From Planctomycetota bacterium (GTDB lineage Bacteria > Planctomycetota > Phycisphaerae > Sedimentisphaerales > Anaerobacaceae), in NCBI GenBank assembly GCA_012719085.1, contig JAAYBA010000478.1, forward strand, positions 1 through 34,942: 34,942 bases of DNA, given 5' to 3'. The stretch's first letter is position 1. Every line of letters starts with the position of its first letter. The position numbers and the translations under genes were made by a program. Below are positions 30,165 through 34,942 of this stretch, in pieces. The notes under the pieces are model-generated. The model was not told the origin of the DNA. It saw only the letters and a list, made by a program, of their open reading frames with translations, and ran no database searches.

Positions 30165-32453
30165 ATGAAAGCATTGGGTTTGAATCGATCGCACTTGGTG
30201 GCGTTGCTGGCCTGTGGGGCGGTCCTGATCGTGGCGCAGGCTGCATGGGCGGATGAGGTCTATCGCAATTCCGTGGCGGTTTCGCCGACGGACACACCCC
30301 AGCAGATCGTCGAGAAGGCCGGCCGGGTGGTCCCCTCGCGGCCGCAGCTCGAATGGCAGCGGTGCGAGTACATCTGCTTCGTCCACTTCGGCGTCAACAC
30401 GTTCACCGCCCGCGAGTGGGGCACGGGCACTGAAGACCCGAAGATTTTCAATCCGACGAAGCTGGATACGGACCAGTGGTGCCGGATGATGAAAGCAGCC
30501 GGCATGACGCAGGTCATCCTCACCGTCAAACACCACGACGGCTTCTGCCTCTGGCAGACGCGCTATACCGACCACTCCGTCGCGTCGAGTCCCTGGCGCG
30601 ACGGTAAGGGCGACGTGCTACGAGACATGGTGACCTCGTGCGAAAAATATGGGCTGAAGGTGGGCGTGTATTTGTCGCCTGCCGATCTGTATCAGATCGA
30701 GAGTGCCGACGGCCTCTACGGCAACCTGAGCCAGTACAGCGAGCGAACGATCCCGCGCCCGGTCGAAGGCCGGCCTTTCAAGGACAAGCGGACGTTCACC
30801 TTCCGCGCCGACGACTACAACGAGTACTTCATGAACCAGCTCTTCGAGCTGCTGACCGAGTACGGGCCGATCCACGAGGTCTGGTTCGACGGCGCCCACC
30901 CCAAGCGCAAAGGCGGCCAGACCTACACGCACCCGCAATGGTACAAGCTGATTCGCACGCTGGCGCCCGAGGCCGTGATCTTCGGCAAGGGTCCCGACGT
31001 CCGTTGGTGCGGCAACGAAGGCGGCGGCACGCGTCAGGCCGAATGGAGCGTGGTCCCGCTGCCGGTTTCGCCGGACGAGTTCGACTGGCCCGACATGACC
31101 GACACCGACCTGGGCAGCGCCGCCCGGCTCGCCCGGATGGCGGGCAAAGGCGGCTGGCTGCACTGGTACCCGGCCGAGACCAACACATCGATCCGTCACG
31201 GCTGGTTCTGGCGTGACGAACAGCAATTCGTCAAGGGCACCGAAGAGATTCTGGACATCTGGTATCGGTCGGTGGGTGGCAATACGGTGTTTCTGCTGAA
31301 CATCCCGCCCAACCGCGATGGGCTCTTTCCCGAGCGAGACAGCAAGGTGCTCGAAGAAGTCGGCCAGATCCTCCGTCAGACGTTCGCCGCCGATCTGGCC
31401 AAGGGCGCGACGGCCGCCGCCTCGGCGACGCGCGGCGTCGGTTTCGAGGCGTCGAAAGCCGTCGACGGCGATTTCGATACGTGCTGGATGCCGCCGGAAG
31501 GGACGACCCAGGCGGAGTTGGTTGTGACGCTGGCGGGCGAGAAGACCTTCAACCGCGTCATGTTCCAGGAGCAGATTCAGGACTTCGGCCAGCGCATTGC
31601 GAGGTTTGCGGTCGATGCGATGGTGGATGGGCGCTGGCAACAGATCGCCGACGGACAGACGGTCGGATACAAGCGGATCAGCCGCACGCAGACGGTGACC
31701 AGCGACAAGGTTCGCATCCGGGTGCTGGACAGCCGCATCTGCCCGACGATCAGCAACGTCGGCGTCTATTTCGAGCCGGTCCGCCTGAGCGATCCAAAGT
31801 TCAGCCGCGACAGCCAGGGCAACGTCACAATCTACTGCGACCCGGCCGGCCCGATCATCCGTTATACAACCGACGGGGGCACGCCGACCAATGACTCGCC
31901 GATCTACGCCAGCCCGATCCCTCTGCCGCTTGGTGGCACGATCAAGGCCGTTGCCATCGACCCGGCTGGCGAAACGACCGGACGCGTTGTGACCGCGACG
32001 TTCGACATCGCCCGGGCCGGCTGGAAGGTCGTTCGCGCATCGAGCGAGCAGCCGCCCAACGAAACGGCTGCCAACGCCATCGACGGCGACCGCAGCACGA
32101 TCTGGCACACCCAGTGGTCGGGCGACTCGCCGGGCCATCCGCACGAGATCGTGATCGACCTGGGCAAGACATACATGCTGACGGGCTTCACCTATCTGCC
32201 CCGCCAGGACGGCCAGAGCAACGGGACCGTCGTGGACTATGAATTCTACGTCTCGCGCGATGGCACGCAGTGGCGGCGTCCGGCTGCCAGAGGCTCGTTC
32301 GGCAACATCAAGAACAATCCCGTCGAGCAGACCGTGCGATTCGAGCGCCCGGCCCAGGGACAGTTCGTCCGCTTCGTCGGCCTCTCCGCCGTCGACGGCC
32401 ACCCGTGGACGTCCGTCGCCGAACTCGGCGTGATCACCGCCGAGGCCCCGTAG
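30165..32453 (+). CDS. Alpha-L-fucosidase-like glycoside hydrolase (GH29) with discoidin-like C-terminal domains
   Basis: A 762-residue secreted enzyme; the ATG at 30165 follows AAAGGAAG. Signal peptide LVALLACGAVLIVAQAAWAD. Residues about 55-420 are a GH29 barrel: FVHFGVNTFTAREWGTG, TVKHHDGFCLWQT, VYLSPADLYQ, and the nucleophile motif EVWFDGAHPKRK (Asp near 241). GH29 enzymes release L-fucose with retention. From about 430 to 540 and again near 620-760 there are F5/8-type C (CBM32-like) segments (AVDGDFDTCWMP, ANAIDGDRSTIWHTQWSGDS and KTYMLTGFTYLPRQ), separated by a chitobiase-like repeat (IIRYTTDGGTPTNDSPIYAS). These would bind glycan. It stands alone on the plus strand, convergent with the GH127 gene. 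Confidence 0.92.
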   Translation: MKALGLNRSHLVALLACGAVLIVAQAAWADEVYRNSVAVSPTDTPQQIVEKAGRVVPSRPQLEWQRCEYICFVHFGVNTFTAREWGTGTEDPKIFNPTKLDTDQWCRMMKAAGMTQVILTVKHHDGFCLWQTRYTDHSVASSPWRDGKGDVLRDMVTSCEKYGLKVGVYLSPADLYQIESADGLYGNLSQYSERTIPRPVEGRPFKDKRTFTFRADDYNEYFMNQLFELLTEYGPIHEVWFDGAHPKRKGGQTYTHPQWYKLIRTLAPEAVIFGKGPDVRWCGNEGGGTRQAEWSVVPLPVSPDEFDWPDMTDTDLGSAARLARMAGKGGWLHWYPAETNTSIRHGWFWRDEQQFVKGTEEILDIWYRSVGGNTVFLLNIPPNRDGLFPERDSKVLEEVGQILRQTFAADLAKGATAAASATRGVGFEASKAVDGDFDTCWMPPEGTTQAELVVTLAGEKTFNRVMFQEQIQDFGQRIARFAVDAMVDGRWQQIADGQTVGYKRISRTQTVTSDKVRIRVLDSRICPTISNVGVYFEPVRLSDPKFSRDSQGNVTIYCDPAGPIIRYTTDGGTPTNDSPIYASPIPLPLGGTIKAVAIDPAGETTGRVVTATFDIARAGWKVVRASSEQPPNETAANAIDGDRSTIWHTQWSGDSPGHPHEIVIDLGKTYMLTGFTYLPRQDGQSNGTVVDYEFYVSRDGTQWRRPAARGSFGNIKNNPVEQTVRFERPAQGQFVRFVGLSAVDGHPWTSVAELGVITAEAP

Positions 32454-32473
32454 GGGCGAATCATGATTCGCCC
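32454..32473. repeat. Perfect 20-base palindrome between convergent genes
   Basis: GGGCGAATCATGATTCGCCC is its own reverse complement and lies in the 50-base gap between two convergent genes, followed on the plus strand by TTTCTC. It can serve as a two-way terminator hairpin. The palindrome resembles GTAGGGGCGA-type repeats that I recall as dispersed in many genomes, which suggests a repeated element. Confidence 0.7.
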
Positions 32474-32503
32474 TTTCTCAGAGAACCCAGGCGCGACCAG
32501 ACA

Positions 32504-34885
32504 TCACGGCTTCGGCCTGAGCGTGGCGCAACCAAAGAGGCCACCGGCGGTGCTGCCCGGATGGGCAGAGAAGCGGACCACCACGGATTCCTTGCCTTCG
32601 ATCAGCGAGGCGTCGATGGCGTATTCGACATCGAACAACTCGCCCGGCTTGTTCTGGGCGAGTTTCTGCGTGGCGATCTTCGTGCCGTCGACGAGGATAT
32701 CGAAGACGCGCCCGCCGTCGCTGCCCCAATACGTGCAGTGCAGCGTCACCGGCCGATCGGGCAGGACTCTCAGTCGATACTCGAACCAGCCGCCTTCCGC
32801 GTCGCGCCAGCGGCGACCGTCGTGCGTTCCGGTCCGCGTGTTCTCGCCCTTCATCTGGTGCGCCTGCTCCGATTGGCCGACGCCGATTCTGACGGCGTCG
32901 ATCTTCCGCACATCCAATGCGGCCTGGCGCGCCGCCTCACGAGCCTTGGCCTCTTCGCGGGCCTTGCGTTCGGCCTGAATCCGCTGCCAGCCGGCCTCGT
33001 CCGTCAGCCGCCAATAGACGGCGTAGTGCTGGTCGAACAGTCGATGGTACGGCACCAGCGTCACGTCGTTCGGCCGGCCCACACCGTTCGTGCGGAATGT
33101 CAGAGGCCGACCCTCAACCGGGCGCATCCATGTCTGCGGGTCGCGCTGCGCTGTGACCAGTACGGGCACCTCGACGATACGATCTTCGGGGAACTGAAAC
33201 CAGTTGTTCATCGTGTAGATCAGGTCTTGCGGGGCTTCGCCCATCGCGCCGGCCAGAACCAGCGGGCCATACATCACCGCCGCCAGATTCGGATCGTCGG
33301 GCATCGGGCAGAGCCACAGGCCCATCGGCATCGTCATTTCCACTTCCGTCTTGCTTCGCCAGGTGCATCGGATCGACAGAAACGAGCCGCCCTGGGCCGT
33401 TACCGCCTGAGGCTGCCCGTCGATCTTGAGCGTCACACCCTGCGTGGCCCACTCGGGCACGCGCAGACGCAGATCGAATTCGACCGGCTGCGATGCTTCG
33501 ATGGTCACTTTCGTCGCGGAGATTTCGGGAAAGCTCGTCTGCTGCCGGACCGTGACGCCTTTGCCCTTCCAGTTCAACTCACTGGCGATGAACAGGTTCA
33601 CCCAGAGCGTTCTATCGTTGTGGAAGTAGATCGTCTCGGCGTACTTGGCGTGGTTCTCCAGCCCCGAGCCCGTGCAGCACCAGAACGAGTCTCGCGGCGT
33701 GTTGAAGTACTTCCAGCACCCGGAAGCCAGCGTCACGAAGTACATCATCATGCCGGTATCCGGGTCCTGCGTGGCCAGGATCGAATTGATCAGGCTCCGC
33801 TCGTAGTAATCCATGTACGCCGCATCCGGCTCCCAGGCGAACAGGTGTCGCGTCAGTTTGAGCATGTTGTACGTGCAGCAGGTCTCCTGCGTGTGCGCGC
33901 CGAGCTGGTCGGCGAGGTGATAGGGATCGCTGCGCCAGTGCTCGCTGATGGAGGTGCCGCCGGTGCAGTAGGTCCGCCCGTGGACGACGCTGCGCCAGAA
34001 GAACTCGGCGATGCGTCGGTTCGTCGGGTTGCCGGTCAGCTCGTACTGACGGGCCGTCCCGATCACGTTGGGGATGAACGAATTGACGTGCAGGCCCTTC
34101 AGCTCATCGCGATGCAGGACCAGCGGATCGTTGTACGCATCGGCATTGAACCGCTCGGCCAGTTCCAGCCAGGCCCTCTCGCCCGTCACACCGTAGAGGT
34201 TGGCCAAGGTCTCGTTCATGCCGCCCTGCTCGGTGTGGTTGAGCATCTCCTGCATGGCGGCGCGGTCGAGCGGATCGAGTCGCCCTTTGGCCCAACGCGC
34301 CATGCCCTCGGCAATCTCCAGCGCCTGGGCGTTGTCGCAGTAGACGGACATGTCGATCAGCCCGGCGTAGATCTTGTGCAGGGTGTACCACGGCGCCCAG
34401 ACCTGCTTCAGCGCGATCACGCGGTCGATCTGCTCTTCGGGATAGGCGCTGAGGTAGCCCGAACCGAGGGCCTTCTGGCATCGGGCCAGTTCGGCGACGA
34501 TGGCGTCGGCCTTGGCCTTGAGCTTCTCGTCGCCGGTGGAGGCGACCATCAGCGCACAAGCGGAGAGGTAGTGGCCCATCGTGTGCCCGCGCAGCTCCGT
34601 CCTTTCCCAGCCCCCCATGGGTTCGCCCGGCGTCGCCAGGCCCGCCGTCTTGCGGAAGTACCACAGCAGGCGGTCCGACTCCAGATCGTGCAGATACCTT
34701 TGGTTGCGCTCCATCGCCTCGCGAAATGGCCCGTCGAGCAACTTGACGTCGCGCAGGTCGAAAGGCCGCGCCTGCAACGGCGCCACCTCCCGCCCGCTGG
34801 GCCAGACGGCCGCGCGGATCGTGGCGTTCCCAGGCCAAACGACAAGAGCGAGGATCGCAATGAGGATGTAGCGGTGTCTGGACAT
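32504..34885 (-). CDS. Beta-L-arabinofuranosidase-like enzyme (GH127, DUF1680) with C-terminal accessory domain
   Basis: A 793-residue secreted enzyme; the ATG at 34885 follows AGGGAGGAATCAAGGC, and an ATG eight codons upstream (34909) is less likely. Signal peptide YILIAILALVVWPGNATIRA. The GH127 catalytic (alpha/alpha)6 barrel shows the zinc/nucleophile set of the family: QETCCTYNMLKL (Glu and Cys near 333-336) and FWCCTGSGLENHAKY (Cys-Cys near 402). A further Glu in TGGTSISEHW may be the acid/base. The C-terminal part (from about 640, with an Arg/Glu/Ala-rich helix RKAREEAKAREAARQAA, then WFEYRLRVLPDRPVTLHCTY) is an added beta-sandwich. The family releases L-arabinofuranose from plant or glycoprotein glycans. 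Confidence 0.92.
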   Translation of the reverse strand: MSRHRYILIAILALVVWPGNATIRAAVWPSGREVAPLQARPFDLRDVKLLDGPFREAMERNQRYLHDLESDRLLWYFRKTAGLATPGEPMGGWERTELRGHTMGHYLSACALMVASTGDEKLKAKADAIVAELARCQKALGSGYLSAYPEEQIDRVIALKQVWAPWYTLHKIYAGLIDMSVYCDNAQALEIAEGMARWAKGRLDPLDRAAMQEMLNHTEQGGMNETLANLYGVTGERAWLELAERFNADAYNDPLVLHRDELKGLHVNSFIPNVIGTARQYELTGNPTNRRIAEFFWRSVVHGRTYCTGGTSISEHWRSDPYHLADQLGAHTQETCCTYNMLKLTRHLFAWEPDAAYMDYYERSLINSILATQDPDTGMMMYFVTLASGCWKYFNTPRDSFWCCTGSGLENHAKYAETIYFHNDRTLWVNLFIASELNWKGKGVTVRQQTSFPEISATKVTIEASQPVEFDLRLRVPEWATQGVTLKIDGQPQAVTAQGGSFLSIRCTWRSKTEVEMTMPMGLWLCPMPDDPNLAAVMYGPLVLAGAMGEAPQDLIYTMNNWFQFPEDRIVEVPVLVTAQRDPQTWMRPVEGRPLTFRTNGVGRPNDVTLVPYHRLFDQHYAVYWRLTDEAGWQRIQAERKAREEAKAREAARQAALDVRKIDAVRIGVGQSEQAHQMKGENTRTGTHDGRRWRDAEGGWFEYRLRVLPDRPVTLHCTYWGSDGGRVFDILVDGTKIATQKLAQNKPGELFDVEYAIDASLIEGKESVVVRFSAHPGSTAGGLFGCATLRPKP

Positions 34886-34942
34886 GCCTTGATTCCTCCC
34901 TGGCAACATGAGTCCTGTACTGTCGGCTGCACTACGTGACGA

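Noticed and set aside
32270-34939. Long plus-strand open frame of 889 codons opposite the GH127 gene
   Set aside because: It is the antisense shadow of the GH127 coding region; its translation is Arg/Gly/Ala-rich with no domain, while the minus strand encodes clear GH127 motifs.
1-34942. CRISPR array, tRNA, rRNA, integrase, transposase or toxin-antitoxin genes
   Set aside because: I looked for regularly spaced repeats, cloverleaf arms and the usual protein motifs and saw none in the window.

Overview
The window is GC-rich and gene-dense, and its gene content points to a planctomycete, most likely of the Phycisphaerae/Sedimentisphaerales type. The clues are a sigma-54-linked flagellar cluster, Tat-exported Gfo/Idh/MocA oxidoreductases in tandem, a formylglycine-generating-enzyme-like protein, many glycoside hydrolases, and secreted proteins of planctomycete character. 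This placement is inferred from gene content, not from a marker gene.

Left part (1-16628): a flagellar locus. On the minus strand lie flgD and the start of flgE, cut by the window edge. Diverging from them on the plus strand are a FleQ-like sigma-54 activator, a large membrane-anchored TPR protein with an inserted secretin-N-terminus-like (STN) domain, a second TPR protein, a second sigma-54 activator, fliL, fliM, fliN, flhA, a small membrane protein, fliA (sigma-28), two small unknown proteins, two lipoproteins and a small FlgM-like protein. Consensus-like sigma-54 promoters precede flgD (minus strand) and the TPR operon, and a weaker one precedes the first activator. A sigma-28-like promoter precedes the FlgM-like gene, which ends in a clear intrinsic terminator. 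This suggests the usual hierarchy: sigma-54 plus activators for hook and basal-body genes, then FliA/FlgM for late genes. Both activators carry degenerate receiver domains, so they may not be controlled by phosphorylation. A small MJ0042-type zinc-ribbon protein follows.

Middle part (16674-23848, minus strand): a secreted protein fusing an alkaline-phosphatase/phosphodiesterase-like domain to a SAM methyltransferase; a PIF1/RecD-like helicase; a secreted unknown protein; an M29 aminopeptidase; a lipoprotein glycoside hydrolase with a GH5-like TIM barrel; and an FGE-sulfatase-domain protein lacking the catalytic cysteine pair.

Right part (23917-34885): four tandem Tat-signal Gfo/Idh/MocA oxidoreductases on the minus strand, then a GH29 alpha-L-fucosidase-like enzyme with discoidin-like regions on the plus strand, and a convergent GH127 beta-L-arabinofuranosidase-like enzyme. 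Together these suggest extracytoplasmic breakdown of fucose- and arabinose-containing glycans. Several intergenic gaps hold long inverted repeats that look like dispersed hairpin elements or terminators.
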